From Iamia majanohamensis (lineage in GTDB: Bacteria; Actinomycetota; Acidimicrobiia; Acidimicrobiales; Iamiaceae): DNA of 64,000 nt. The stretch lies in NCBI RefSeq assembly GCF_028532485.1, contig NZ_CP116942.1:4030001-4094000 (forward strand), in the 5' to 3' direction. Below the pieces are notes generated by a model. The model worked only from the letters and a program-made list of their open reading frames with translations, searched no databases and was not told the origin of the DNA. The translations under genes and the position numbers were made by a program. Of the stretch, positions 54,739-64,000 are shown piece after piece (position 1 is the first letter of the stretch; each line of letters opens with the position of its first letter).

Positions 54739-55137
54739 TCAGACCCGGCGCCGCTTGGGCGGGCGGCAGCCGTTGTGGGGCACGGGGGTGACGTCCTTGA
54801 CGCCGGTGACCTCGATGCCGGTGTTCTGGATCGACCGGATGGCGGTCTCGCGGCCGGAGCCGGGGCCCTTGGTCTGCACGTCGACCTTGCGGACGCCGTG
54901 CTCCATGGCCCGGCGGGCGGCCTGCTCGGCGCACATCTGCGCCGCGTACGGCGTGGACTTGCGGGAGCCCTTGAAGCCGACGTTGCCAGAGGACGCCCAG
55001 GCGATGACGTTGCCCTCCTGGTCGGTGATCGAGACGATCGTGTTGTTGAACGTGCACTTGATGTGCGCCACCGCGTGGGTGACGTTCTTGCGCTCGCGCT
55101 TGCGGGGGCGGCGACCGCCCGGAGCTGGCTTGGCCAT
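54739..55137 (-). CDS. rpsK: 30S ribosomal protein S11
   Basis: The 132-residue protein matches S11: [43 protein letters not shown] and the C-terminal [18 protein letters not shown]. It sits in the 30S platform near the mRNA exit. ATG 55137 overlaps the rpsM stop by one nucleotide. Confidence 0.98.
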   Translation of the reverse strand: MAKPAPGGRRPRKRERKNVTHAVAHIKCTFNNTIVSITDQEGNVIAWASSGNVGFKGSRKSTPYAAQMCAEQAARRAMEHGVRKVDVQTKGPGSGRETAIRSIQNTGIEVTGVKDVTPVPHNGCRPPKRRRV

Positions 55138-55514
55138 TACTTGCGCACCTTCTTCTTGCCGGCCACGGTCTTCTTCGGGCCCTTGCGGGTCCGGGCGTTG
55201 GTCTGGGTCCGCTGCCCGTGCACGGGCAGGCCGCGGCGATGCCGCAGGCCCTGGTAGCAGCCGATCTCCATCTTGCGCTTGATGTCCTGCTGGACCTCGC
55301 GCTTCAGGTCGCCCTCGACCTTCAGGTTCTGGTCGATGTGGGCCCGGATGCGGTTCACCTCGGTGTCGGTGAGGTCGCGGACCCGGGTGTCGGGGTCGAC
55401 GCCCGTCTCCTCGCAGATCTGGCGGGCGACGGACTGGCCCACGCCGAAGACGTAGGTGAGGGAGATGACGAGGCGCTTCTCCCGGGGGAGGTCGACGCCG
55501 GCGATGCGGGCCAT
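55137..55514 (-). CDS. rpsM: 30S ribosomal protein S13
   Basis: The 125-residue protein matches S13: [55 protein letters not shown] and a lysine-rich tail. It contacts tRNA and L5 across the subunit bridge. It lies 40 nt after rpmJ. Confidence 0.98.
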   Translation of the reverse strand: MARIAGVDLPREKRLVISLTYVFGVGQSVARQICEETGVDPDTRVRDLTDTEVNRIRAHIDQNLKVEGDLKREVQQDIKRKMEIGCYQGLRHRRGLPVHGQRTQTNARTRKGPKKTVAGKKKVRK

Positions 55515-55554
55515 GCTCAGGCTCCTCGGAGGACGGTGGTGGAGGGGGACACGA

Positions 55555-55668
55555 TCAGCCCTGCCGCTGCTTGTGGCGGGGGTTGGTGCAGATGACCTGC
55601 ACCCGGCCGTGGCGACGGATGATCTTGCACTTCTCGCAGATCGGCTTGACGCTGGGACGAACCTTCAT
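55555..55668 (-). CDS. rpmJ: 50S ribosomal protein L36
   Basis: The 37-residue protein starts at ATG 55668 and is the zinc-binding form of L36: C11, C14, C27 and H32 give the CxxC-x12-C-x4-H site. It is too short for usual gene length filters. The sequence begins [15 protein letters not shown] and ends RHKQRQG. It lies 60 nt after infA, in the standard infA-rpmJ-rpsM order. Confidence 0.97.
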   Translation of the reverse strand: MKVRPSVKPICEKCKIIRRHGRVQVICTNPRHKQRQG

Positions 55669-55728
55669 CGGGACACTTTCGGGTTGCCCGGGGCCGGGGG
55701 CCGGGGGCGGGCGGGTCGGAGGGGACGG

Positions 55729-55953
55729 CTACTTGAAGCGGTAGGTGATGCGGCCGCGGGACAGGTCGTAGGGGGTGAGCTCGACCTGGACGCGGTCACC
55801 CGGGAGGATGCGGATGTAGTGCATCCGCATCTTCCCCGAGATGTGGGCGAGCACGGTGTGCCCGTTCTCGAACTCCACCTTGAACATGGCGTTGGGGAGC
55901 GACTCGAGGACGGTCCCCTCGAGGACGATCGCGTCTTGCTTGGGCTTGGGCAG
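55729..55953 (-). CDS. infA: Translation initiation factor IF-1, probable CTG start
   Basis: The 74-residue OB-fold protein matches IF-1: [62 protein letters not shown]. The normal N-terminus (PKPKQD) is preceded in frame by CTG at 55953, with AGGAG at 55961-55965, 7 nt upstream. No ATG, GTG or TTG lies at that position; the nearest in-frame alternative is a GTG at 56016 without a ribosome site, which would add 21 unusual residues. I therefore infer a CTG start. IF-1 cooperates with IF-2 and IF-3 at the ribosomal A site. Confidence 0.93.
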   Translation of the reverse strand: MPKPKQDAIVLEGTVLESLPNAMFKVEFENGHTVLAHISGKMRMHYIRILPGDRVQVELTPYDLSRGRITYRFK

Positions 55954-56030
55954 CGTTCCACTCCTGGCCGAGTCGGCGGTCGATCCGGGGCCTCCACGCA
56001 GGGACGCGGGGCGCACCGGGCCGACGGACG

Positions 56031-56060
56031 AGACTAGACGCGCGCCGGCAGAGGTTCCAA
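56031..56060 (-). promoter_or_regulatory. Putative promoter of the infA-rplQ operon
   Basis: TTGGAA (56055-56060) and TAGTCT (56031-56036) on the minus strand are 18 bp apart. Transcription would start near 56024, giving a leader of about 70 nt before infA. Confidence 0.62.
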
Positions 56061-56158
56061 CCCGCCGGATCGACCAGTCTGGCCGGGTCGTCGGGACGGG
56101 TGGTGGATGCCGGGCCTCGACCCGGCGGAGCGCACCCTAGCGCCGGGTGCCGAGGCCC

Positions 56159-56203
56159 GCGGGCCGCACCGCGGCCCGCCGCGGAGGCGGGCCCGGGCCC
56201 GCC
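56159..56203 (-). terminator. Terminator hairpins after the solute-binding protein gene
   Basis: An 18-bp perfect palindrome of G and C lies at 56186-56203, 12 nt after the stop. A second hairpin with 9-bp arms GCGGGCCGC/GCGGCCCGC lies at 56159-56179. They would separate the sugar transporter operon from infA. Confidence 0.68.
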
Positions 56204-56215
56204 CCGGGTCGGGCG

Positions 56216-57685
56216 TCAGCCGCCGCCGGTGGGGGCGTCGGCGTTGTCCTCGGCGTAGCGCTCGAGGGCGGCGGTGAGGGCGGCGTCGGCCTCGGCTGCC
56301 GCGGCCGCGGGGTCGGCGCCGTCGCGGACGACCTGGCCGAGGGCGGACTCGAGGATGGCGCCGTAGTCCTCGCGGGGCCCGACCAGCGGCGGGGGCTGGT
56401 CGGCACCGACCGCGAGCAGCTGGTCGGTGGCGACCTCGAGCAGGCTGCCGGCCAGACCCGAGTCCCAGAACTCGGTGAAGGCCGGGTCCTCGGTGGCGCC
56501 CTCGACGATCGGGAGGTAGGAGCCCTGGGTGTGCCACTGCACCTGGCTGGCCTCCGTGGCCATGTACCGGGAGAAGGCCCACGCCGCGGCCTGCACCTCG
56601 GGGGGGCTGCTCGCCGGCATGAAGAAGGCGCCGCCGCCGATCTGGGCCTGGCCCGGCTCCTCGACCCCCGGGAACGGGGCCGCGCCCACGACGATGTCCT
56701 CGGCCGACAGGTCGACGTCGGGGGTGGCGGCCCCACCGGTGTCGACCTCGCCCCCGCCCAGGAGGGTGGCGATGGTGGTCGAGGCAGTGGAGGTCTCGAT
56801 GAGCATCGACGCCTGCTGGGAGGCGACGGCCAGGTACTGGTCGATGCCCCCGGTGTTGAACGGGCTGACCAGGCCCTCGTCGGCCATGGTCGAGAGCCAC
56901 TCGAACACCTCGATGGTGGCCGGGTTGTCGAGGGTGGCCTCGGTGGCCAGGCCGTCGCGCCCGTTGGCGTTGTTGACGAGCGTCTCCCCCGCGCCGCCGA
57001 CCCAGTACTCCATGAAGCCGGGCGACAGCAGCAGCGACAGCGGGGTGGCGATCCCGGCCTCGCTCTGGATGGCCCGGGAGGCCTCCAGCACCTCGTCGAG
57101 GGTCTCCGGCGGGTCCTCGGGGTCGAGCCCGGCCCGGGCGAAGTGGGCCTTGTTGTAGTACAGGATGTTGGTCGAGACGGTGGCCAGGGTGGGCCAGTAG
57201 GTGCCCTCCGAGCTGAGGCCGCTCTGGACCGAGGGCAGGACGTCGGGCTCGAGGCCCTCGGCGTCGTAGCACTCCTGGCCCGGCCGCAGGGTGTTGGTGT
57301 CGATGAGCACCTGCAGGTCGTTGAGGTCCATGTGCACCAGGCCCGGCAGGGAGCCGCCGGCGATGCCCTGGATGTAGGCCTGGCGGACCTCGGGGTAGGT
57401 GGTGCCCTGGGACAGGACCTCGACCTCGACCTCGTCCTGCTCGGCGTTGAACTGAGCGGCCAGGTCCTCGAGGGTGGTCTTGGCCTCGGCGTTGAGGGCG
57501 TGCCACAGCTCGAGGGTCACCGGCCCGGCCGCCGGGTCGCGCTCCTCCAGCGGGGTGAGGCAGGTCTCGCCCTCGTCGAGGGCGTCGACCTGCACGCCCA
57601 GCGACCGCTCGGAGCGGACGCACCCGGCGGCGACGAGGGCGAGGACGACGAGCAGGGCGACGGTCCGGGTCGTGCGGCGCATCAC
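56216..57685 (-). CDS. UgpB-like extracellular solute-binding lipoprotein
   Basis: The 489-residue protein has a lipobox VAAGC (cysteine 22) and the fold of family 1 solute-binding proteins: VTLELWHALNAEAKTTLEDLAAQFNAE near residue 55, ILYYNKAHFARAGLDPEDPPETLDE near 180, and the C-terminal QVQWHTQGSYLPI. The WHAL segment is typical of glycerol-3-phosphate-binding UgpB. Several sugar or glycerophosphodiester ligands are possible. GTG 57685 follows AGGAGG by about 10 nt. It is the last gene of the transporter operon, separated from the permease by a 121-nt gap. Confidence 0.88.
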   Translation of the reverse strand: MMRRTTRTVALLVVLALVAAGCVRSERSLGVQVDALDEGETCLTPLEERDPAAGPVTLELWHALNAEAKTTLEDLAAQFNAEQDEVEVEVLSQGTTYPEVRQAYIQGIAGGSLPGLVHMDLNDLQVLIDTNTLRPGQECYDAEGLEPDVLPSVQSGLSSEGTYWPTLATVSTNILYYNKAHFARAGLDPEDPPETLDEVLEASRAIQSEAGIATPLSLLLSPGFMEYWVGGAGETLVNNANGRDGLATEATLDNPATIEVFEWLSTMADEGLVSPFNTGGIDQYLAVASQQASMLIETSTASTTIATLLGGGEVDTGGAATPDVDLSAEDIVVGAAPFPGVEEPGQAQIGGGAFFMPASSPPEVQAAAWAFSRYMATEASQVQWHTQGSYLPIVEGATEDPAFTEFWDSGLAGSLLEVATDQLLAVGADQPPPLVGPREDYGAILESALGQVVRDGADPAAAAAEADAALTAALERYAEDNADAPTGGG

Positions 57686-57806
57686 GGCCCCATCCTCCTC
57701 GTCGACGCGACCGATGTCCGGTCACCCTTGGTCGACAGCGAGGCCGCCCCGACGACACGGGGGCGCGGGTCCGAGGCGCCAGCCGAGGACATCGGGGTCC
57801 GGCGCA
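57686..57806 (-). other. Intra-operon gap with a perfect inverted repeat
   Basis: CCGATGTCC (57711-57719) and GGACATCGG (57787-57795) are perfect 9-bp inverted repeats 67 nt apart, between the permease and binding-protein genes. They could form an mRNA stem that limits readthrough or stabilises one cistron. Confidence 0.4.
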
Positions 57807-58631
57807 TCAGCCCTTCACCGCCCCTGCGGTGAGGCCGCGGACGATGTGGCGCTGGAAGAGGATGAGCAGCACGATCATCGGGGCCGCGATGACCAGGGCG
57901 CCGGCCACGATCAGGTTGGCGTTCTCGGGGTTGCTGGTGAGGCTCTGCACCGCGATGGGGGCCGTGCCCCACTCCTCGGGCCGGGTGGTGATGATCCGGG
58001 GCCACAGGTACTGGTTGTAGGCCCCCAGGAAGGCGAGCAGGACGAAGGCCGCGATCACCGGCCGCGACAGGGGCACGGCCAGCCGTGTGAGCAGCTTCCA
58101 GTGGCCCCACCCCTCGAGCCGGGCCGCGTCGCGCAGCTCGGAGGGCACGCCGAGGAAGGCCTGGCGGATCAGGAACGTCCCCAGGGCGGTGGCGAGGAAG
58201 GGCACCACCAGGCCCTGGTAGCTGTCCTTCCAGCCCCAGTTGGAGATGGTGGCCAGGTTGGGCAGCACCGTGACCTCCAGCGGGAGCAGCAGGGTGGCCA
58301 TGAACAGGGCGAACACCGTGCGCTTGAAGGGGAACCGCAGGTAGGCGAAGGCGTAGGCCGCGAGGATCGAGGTGAGCAGCTGGGCCACGGTGATCACCAC
58401 GGTGACGACCAGGCTGCGGCCCAGCGCGCCCCCGAGGTTGGCGTTGGTCCAGGCCCGGGAGAAGACGTCCCACTCCACGTCCTGGGGGGTGAGGAGGCTG
58501 CCGCCGGAGAAGATGCTCGACGGGGCCGAGATGGCCCGCACGAAGGTGAAGTACACGGGGAGGAGCACGACCGCGGCCATGGCGGTCAGCAGCGCGTACC
58601 AGCCGGCCTTCCTCCAAGTCTCAGTCGCCAT
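57807..58631 (-). CDS. UgpE-like ABC transporter permease
   Basis: The 274-residue protein has six membrane helices and the inner-membrane ABC signature LRDAARLEGWGHWKLLTRLAVPLSRP (EAA loop, about 165-190) that docks on the ATPase. It begins [12 protein letters not shown] and overlaps the partner permease by 11 nt. It belongs to the MalG/UgpE subfamily of carbohydrate importers. Confidence 0.92.
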   Translation of the reverse strand: MATETWRKAGWYALLTAMAAVVLLPVYFTFVRAISAPSSIFSGGSLLTPQDVEWDVFSRAWTNANLGGALGRSLVVTVVITVAQLLTSILAAYAFAYLRFPFKRTVFALFMATLLLPLEVTVLPNLATISNWGWKDSYQGLVVPFLATALGTFLIRQAFLGVPSELRDAARLEGWGHWKLLTRLAVPLSRPVIAAFVLLAFLGAYNQYLWPRIITTRPEEWGTAPIAVQSLTSNPENANLIVAGALVIAAPMIVLLILFQRHIVRGLTAGAVKG

Positions 58632-59525
58632 AGTGGACCCGCTTGTCGAGGATCGTGAACTGGGCCAGCGCGACCACGAAGCTCACCAGGAACAGCCCGA
58701 CCGACATGATCGAGCCGGCGCCGAGGCGGTCCGGGGTGCGGTTCTCGAAGATCTTGAAGACCAGCGTCTCGGTGGAGCCGTCGGGCCCGCCCGGGGGCTG
58801 GGTGAGGGCGTCGATGATGGCGAAGGCCTGGATGGCGTTGATCACCAGGTAGATCGACAGGAACAGCAGCACCGGCGACAGCAGCGGCAGGGTGACGGTG
58901 AAGAACCGGCGCAGGGCGCTGTGGCCGTCGAGCTGGGAGGCCTCCTCGACCTCCCGGGGGATGGCCTGGAGCCCGGCCAGGACGATCACGAACGACACGC
59001 CGAGCGTCTGCCAGGTGGAGGCCAGGGCGACGCCGGCCATGGCGGTGTCGGGGTCGGCCAGCAGGTCGGGGCTCTTCAGCACGCCGATCACCGGGTTGAT
59101 CACGGCGAGGAAGAGGAACCCGGCGACGGCGGTGGAGCTGGCCACCGTCGAGGTGAAGATCGTCTGGAAGATCTTGATGCCCCGGAGCTGGCGGTTGGCC
59201 AGGAGGGCGAGGAGGATGCCGAGGACCAGTCCGGCGGGCACCGTGTAGACGAGGAACAGGAAGCTGTTCCAGAGGCCGCTGCGGAACTCGTCGCCGCCGA
59301 GGACGTCGCTGTACTGGCTCCAGCCCACGTAGCGGAGGTTGTCGCCGGCGATGTTGTTGCGGTAGAGGCCCCGCAGCACCAGCTGCTCGAACGGGTAGTA
59401 GAAGAACACCGCGAACACGCCCAGCGAGGGCGAGAGGTAGAGCAGCGCCAGCCCGGCCTCCTTCCAGCGGGAGGAGTCGCTGACCCTGGCCCCCTCGGTG
59501 TCGCCCAGCCGGCGACGGATCGCGG

Positions 59526-59529
<4 letters not shown>
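58621..59529 (-). CDS. UgpA-like ABC transporter permease
   Basis: The 302-residue permease has six helices and the EAA-loop [26 protein letters not shown] (about 195-220). GTG 59529 overlaps the ATPase stop by 4 nt (GTGA). An internal GTG 15 codons later is possible. It belongs to the MalF/UgpA subfamily and forms a heterodimer with the next permease. Confidence 0.92.
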
Positions 59530-60716
<1,187 letters not shown>

Positions 60717-60730
60717 GGCCGCGCACCCTA

Positions 60731-61017
60731 CGCCAGCCCGCCACACCCCGGTGACCCCCACACGACCCCGTCGTGACCCCCCGGTGAACTTCGGGTCCGC
60801 GTCGTCGGCCGGCGCCGTTCCGAGGTGGACGCACCCGAGGGGGATCACGTCGCCACGCATGCGGGGCCGGCTCTGCCGCTGGGGGGTGCGGGGGGTCTCC
60901 CCCCGCAGAGGCAGGTGGCTGCGAGGCACGAGTCGCCACCTGCCGGGGGACCTTCGGCGCGGCCGCGGGCCGCACGCCCAGCTCGTAGGAACGGAGCGAG
61001 CGCAAGCGAGCGAGTGA
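60731..61017. other. Hairpin-rich spacer between ugpC and map
   Basis: Two strong hairpins stand out: 9-bp arms TGCGGGGGG/CCCCCCGCA with a TCT loop at 60887-60907, and 10-bp arms GGCAGGTGGC/GCCACCTGCC at 60910-60944. On the minus strand just after the map stop lies a CTCGCT-rich segment (about 60980-61017) with repeated CGCTCGCT and partly inverted CGTAG/CTACG ends. Repeated GTGACCCC motifs near 60751-60780 may be operators for the transporter operon. No gene is seen. Confidence 0.6.
60887..60944 (-). terminator. Double hairpin, probable terminator of secY-adk-map
   Basis: Two adjacent perfect hairpins (9-bp and 10-bp stems) lie about 75-130 nt past the map stop. They would end the ribosomal transcript before the ABC transporter operon. 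Confidence 0.6.
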
Positions 61018-61776
61018 CTACGAAGTCAAGATCTCCGGGCCGTCGTCGGTGACGGCGATGGAGTGCTCGGCGTGGGCGGCCCAGGTGCCGTCGAGGGTGA
61101 CGACGGTCCAGTCGTCGTCGAGGACGTCGGTCTCGGGCGTCCCGATCGCCACCATGGGCTCGACGGCGAGCACGTTGCCCGGGCGCAGACGGGGCCCGCG
61201 GCCGGGCCAGCCCACGTTGGGCACCGACGGGGACTCGTGCATGGCCTGGCCGATGCCGTGGCCGGTGTAGCCGTCGACGACCCAGAGGCCCTCGGCCTCG
61301 ACGACGCCCTGCACGGCGTGGCCGATGTCGCCCAGGTGCCCGCCGGGCACCATGGCCGCGATGCCGGCGCCGAGGGCCGCCTCGGTGACGTCGATCAGGT
61401 GCTGGGCCTCGGCTGAGATGGTGCCGACGCCGGCGGTGTAGGCGGCGTCGCCGTGCCAGCCGTCGACCACCGCCCCGCAGTCGACGGAGATGATGTCGCC
61501 CTCCTCCAGCACCCGGTCGCCGGGGATGCCGTGGACGACGACCTCGTTGGGGGAGGCGCAGATCACCGCCGGGTAGGTGCCGGCCACGCCGAGGAAGTTG
61601 GAGGTCGCGCCGCGGGCGGCCAGCACCTCGCGACCGATGCGGTCGAGGTCGCCGGTGGTGACGCCGGGGCGCAGCGCGGCGCGGGTGCGCTCGTGCATCT
61701 CGGCCACCACCCGCCCGGCCCGGCGCATCATCGCCACCTGCTCGAGGGTGCGGCGGGCGATGCCGCCCAGCTTCAC
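61018..61776 (-). CDS. map: Methionine aminopeptidase, type I
   Basis: The 252-residue protein has all five metal ligands: D99 and D110 ([13 protein letters not shown]), H173 (GYTGHGIG), E206 (AVEPM) and E237 (AEHS), with the catalytic histidine in VVHGIPGD. It removes the N-terminal methionine from new proteins. GTG 61776 lies 4 nt after the adk stop. There is no N-terminal SH3-binding or zinc-finger extension. Confidence 0.97.
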   Translation of the reverse strand: MKLGGIARRTLEQVAMMRRAGRVVAEMHERTRAALRPGVTTGDLDRIGREVLAARGATSNFLGVAGTYPAVICASPNEVVVHGIPGDRVLEEGDIISVDCGAVVDGWHGDAAYTAGVGTISAEAQHLIDVTEAALGAGIAAMVPGGHLGDIGHAVQGVVEAEGLWVVDGYTGHGIGQAMHESPSVPNVGWPGRGPRLRPGNVLAVEPMVAIGTPETDVLDDDWTVVTLDGTWAAHAEHSIAVTDDGPEILTS

Positions 61777-61780
61777 CGGA

Positions 61781-62428
61781 TCAGCCCCGGTCCGCGGTGC
61801 GGGCGTCGACGACGGCGAGGATGCGGGCGAACACCTCGTCCTCGGTGCCCAGGCCGTCGACGGTCTCCAGCAGGCCCTGGGCCCGGTAGTGGTCGACCAG
61901 GGGGGCGGTCTCCTGCTCGTAGAGGTCGAGCCGCCGCTGGATGGCCTCGGGCTGGTCGTCGTCGCGCAGCACCGGGTGGCCACCGCACTTGGGGCAGGTG
62001 CCGTCGGCGATGGCCGCGTCGTCGGCCCGGTAGATCGTGCCGCAGCCGGGGCAGACCCGGCGGGAGGAGATGCGCTCGATGACCACGGCGTTGTCGACGG
62101 CGAGGTCGACGACGACCTCGAGGGGCGCGCCGGCCGTGATCTCGGCCAGGGCCTCGGCCTGGCCGACCGTGCGGGGGAAGCCGTCGAGGATCCAGCCCCG
62201 CTCGGCGTCGGGCTCGTGGAGGCGGTCGTCGACGATGCCGACCATGACCTCGTCGGGGACGAGGTCGCCGGCGTCCATGATCTGCTTGGCCCGGCGGCCG
62301 AGGGGGGTGCCCTCGCGCACGGCGGCCCGGAGCATGTCGCCGGTCGAGATGTGGGGCACGGCGCAGAGCCGCCCCAGGCGCTCGGCCTGGGTGCCCTTCC
62401 CGGCGCCCTGGCGGCCGAGGATCAGCAT
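61781..62428 (-). CDS. adk: Adenylate kinase
   Basis: The 215-residue kinase has the P-loop GRQGAGKGT (5-13), the signature ILDGFPRTVGQAEAL and a zinc-binding LID with C126, C129, C145 and C148. The zinc LID is more common in Gram-positive thermophiles and Firmicutes than in actinobacteria such as Mycobacterium. It interconverts ATP+AMP and 2 ADP. ATG 62428 gives the family length. GTG 62470, which overlaps the secY stop as GTGA, would add 14 residues and is an alternative. Confidence 0.95.
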   Translation of the reverse strand: MLILGRQGAGKGTQAERLGRLCAVPHISTGDMLRAAVREGTPLGRRAKQIMDAGDLVPDEVMVGIVDDRLHEPDAERGWILDGFPRTVGQAEALAEITAGAPLEVVVDLAVDNAVVIERISSRRVCPGCGTIYRADDAAIADGTCPKCGGHPVLRDDDQPEAIQRRLDLYEQETAPLVDHYRAQGLLETVDGLGTEDEVFARILAVVDARTADRG

Positions 62429-62466
62429 GCGGACGCCCGGGTGGCCCGGCTCGCCCTCTCGCTCGC

Positions 62467-63816
62467 TCACGTCTTCAGGAAGCCCTCGTAGTTGCGCATC
62501 ATCAGCTGGCTGTCGATCTGCTTCATGGTCTCGAGGGCCACGCCCACCGCGATCAGGATCGACGTGCCGAAGAAGCCCAGCTGCAGCCCGGCGCTGCCGC
62601 TCAGGGTCTGGCCCAGGACGACGGCGGGCAGCAGGGCCACCATGGCGATGAAGAGCGCGCCGGGCAGGGTGATGCGGTTCAGGATCCGTCCGAGGTAGCG
62701 CTCGGTCTGGATGCCGGGGCGGATGCCGGGGATGAAGCCGCCCTGCTTGCGGATCTGGTCGGCCTGCTTGTGCGGGTCGAACTGGATGGCCGCGTAGAAG
62801 TAGGCGAAGCCGATGATGAGCACGAAGTAGGTGCCCAGGTAGATCGGGCTGGTGCCGCCCTCGAAGTTGTCCCGGATGAACTCCTGGGCCTGGTAGGCCC
62901 AGTTGCCGCCGCCGTCGGCGTTGGTCTCGGCCGGGAGCACCGAGCTGATCATCACCGGCAGGTAGAGCATCGAGTTGGCGAAGATGATGGGGATCACGCC
63001 GGAGGCGTTGACCTTGAGCGGGATGTAGGTGTTCTGGCCGCCGTACTGCTTGCGGCCCACCTGGCGCTTGGCGAACTGGACGGGGATGCGGCGCTGGCCC
63101 TGCTCGACGAACACGATGGCGACGAGCACGCCCGTGAACAGCAGGACGACCCCGAGCATGGCGATCGTGCCGGACTCGGCCCGCACGGCACCGAAGTTGG
63201 CCGGCAGCTGGCTCACCACCGAGGCGAAGATCAGCAGCGACATGCCGTTGCCGATGCCCCGCTGGGTGATGAGCTCGCCCATCCACATGATGAGGGCGGT
63301 GCCGGCGGTGAGGCTGATCACCACGATCAGCACCCGGCTCCAGTTGTAGTTGCCGCCGAAGAGGTCGAGGTCGAAGGGGTTGCCGCCGGCGAAGCCCTGG
63401 CCGCCCTCCTTGAAGAGGAAGGTGAGGCCGGTGGACTGCATCACCGCGATGGCGACGGTGAGGTAGCGGGTCCACTGGGTGATCTTCCGCTGGCCGACCG
63501 CCCCCTGCTGCTGCCACTGCTCGAGCTTGGGGATCACCACGGCGAGGATCTGCATGATGATCGACGAGGTGATGTAGGGCATGACGCCCAGGGCGAACAC
63601 CGCGAACTGGGTGATGGCCCCGCCGGAGAAGAGCCGGAGGAACTGCAGCGGTCCGCTGTCCTCGGCCTGGTCGCGCAGCGTCTGGAGGGTGGAGACGTCG
63701 ATGCCGGGCACCGGCACGTGGGCACCGAGCCGGTAGAGCAGGATCATGAAGATGGTGAAGGCGATCTTGTTGCGGAGATCCTCCACCTTGAACATGTTCT
63801 TCATGCTCGACAGCAA
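62467..63816 (-). CDS. secY: Protein translocase subunit SecY
   Basis: The 449-residue protein has ten membrane helices and the SecY signatures VPVPGID, FALGVMPYITSSIIMQIL near residue 80, GELITQRGIGNGMSLLIF near 185 and the C-terminal RNYEGFLKT. It forms the export channel with SecE and SecG. TTG 63816 has AGAGGA 7 nt upstream and is preferred over ATG 63804. Confidence 0.98.
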   Translation of the reverse strand: MLSSMKNMFKVEDLRNKIAFTIFMILLYRLGAHVPVPGIDVSTLQTLRDQAEDSGPLQFLRLFSGGAITQFAVFALGVMPYITSSIIMQILAVVIPKLEQWQQQGAVGQRKITQWTRYLTVAIAVMQSTGLTFLFKEGGQGFAGGNPFDLDLFGGNYNWSRVLIVVISLTAGTALIMWMGELITQRGIGNGMSLLIFASVVSQLPANFGAVRAESGTIAMLGVVLLFTGVLVAIVFVEQGQRRIPVQFAKRQVGRKQYGGQNTYIPLKVNASGVIPIIFANSMLYLPVMISSVLPAETNADGGGNWAYQAQEFIRDNFEGGTSPIYLGTYFVLIIGFAYFYAAIQFDPHKQADQIRKQGGFIPGIRPGIQTERYLGRILNRITLPGALFIAMVALLPAVVLGQTLSGSAGLQLGFFGTSILIAVGVALETMKQIDSQLMMRNYEGFLKT

Positions 63817-63865
63817 GGTGCGTTCCTCTCGGTCTGACCCAGGCCGGTGCCGGGCCGGGTGCCGC

Positions 63866-64000
63866 TCAGCGGTTGGTCAGGTGGTTGCCCTGCGCCGGCG
63901 GGCGCCGATCTCCCCAGGGGGCGGGCACGACGGTCACGCTACCCCCCGCTGCGGTGATGGCGGCCTCGGCCGAGGCCGAGAAGGCGTGGGCCGAGACGTC
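63866..64000 (-). CDS. rplO: 50S ribosomal protein L15, C-terminal part
   Basis: The last 44 codons are visible and the gene runs off the right edge. VSAHAFSASAEAAITAAGGSV matches the end of L15. About 20 further residues (VVPAPWGDRRPPAQGNHLTNR) extend past the usual terminus. The position directly upstream of secY is the conserved spc-operon order. Confidence 0.92.
   Translation of the reverse strand, partial: DVSAHAFSASAEAAITAAGGSVTVVPAPWGDRRPPAQGNHLTNR

Overview
The window is about 73% G+C by impression, uses many GTG and TTG starts, and carries a WhiB regulator, a paired ArsA-family ATPase locus, mycothiol-type DinB proteins and the actinobacterial order of translation and cell-wall genes. 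This points to a high-GC actinobacterium. The class Acidimicrobiia is my best inference, because of the very large GlmS variant and the overall gene content, but no rRNA gene is present to prove it.

Layout. 1-5.8 kb: end of a thioesterase-like gene, WhiB, an NfeD-type membrane protein, two coupled ArsA/Get3-like ATPases, and a STAS protein divergent from a lone receiver domain. 5.8-8.1 kb: tRNA-Pro(CGG), whose 3' end and terminator are repeated three times in tandem, then a secreted DUF4214/beta-propeller-like gene broken by one frameshift. 8.1-14.7 kb: two paralogous giant regulators (MalT-like ATPase plus C-terminal SARP/BTAD) around a small putative lipoprotein. 14.8-17.7 kb: an uncharacterised gene pair, a MazG-like protein and a CoA-type Nudix hydrolase. 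17.8-19.9 kb: groES-groEL under two CIRCE-like operators. 19.9-24.3 kb: small enzymes, including an RlmG-like methyltransferase and a double DUF427 protein.

From 24.4 kb to the right end most genes lie on the minus strand and follow the conserved actinobacterial order read right to left: rplO-secY-adk-map, infA-rpmJ-rpsM-rpsK-rpsD-rpoA-rplQ, truA, rplM-rpsI-glmM-glmS-acpS-nnr-alr, tsaE-tsaB-rimI-tsaD, groES-groEL. Cassettes interrupt this backbone: a UgpABCE-type sugar ABC transporter between map and infA, a KtrAB potassium system and an SDR between rplQ and truA, an ECF41/SigJ sigma factor coupled to an FAD oxidoreductase with a matching promoter, a PBP4-like carboxypeptidase and a threonine dehydratase, a QTMAN-like glycosyltransferase with an alpha/beta hydrolase and a P1 peptidase, and a secreted trypsin-like protease.

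The backbone supplies ribosomal proteins, RNA polymerase alpha, Sec translocon, peptidoglycan precursors (GlmM, GlmS, Alr), phosphopantetheinylation (AcpS), metabolite repair (Nnr), tRNA t6A formation (TsaB/D/E) and chaperonins. Regulatory signals that can be read include sigma-A-type promoters for whiB, groES, rplM and infA, an ECF41-type promoter, several rho-independent hairpins, and a recurring TANNNT box 6-9 nt before start codons that suggests many leaderless transcripts. No CRISPR array, insertion sequence or phage gene was seen.
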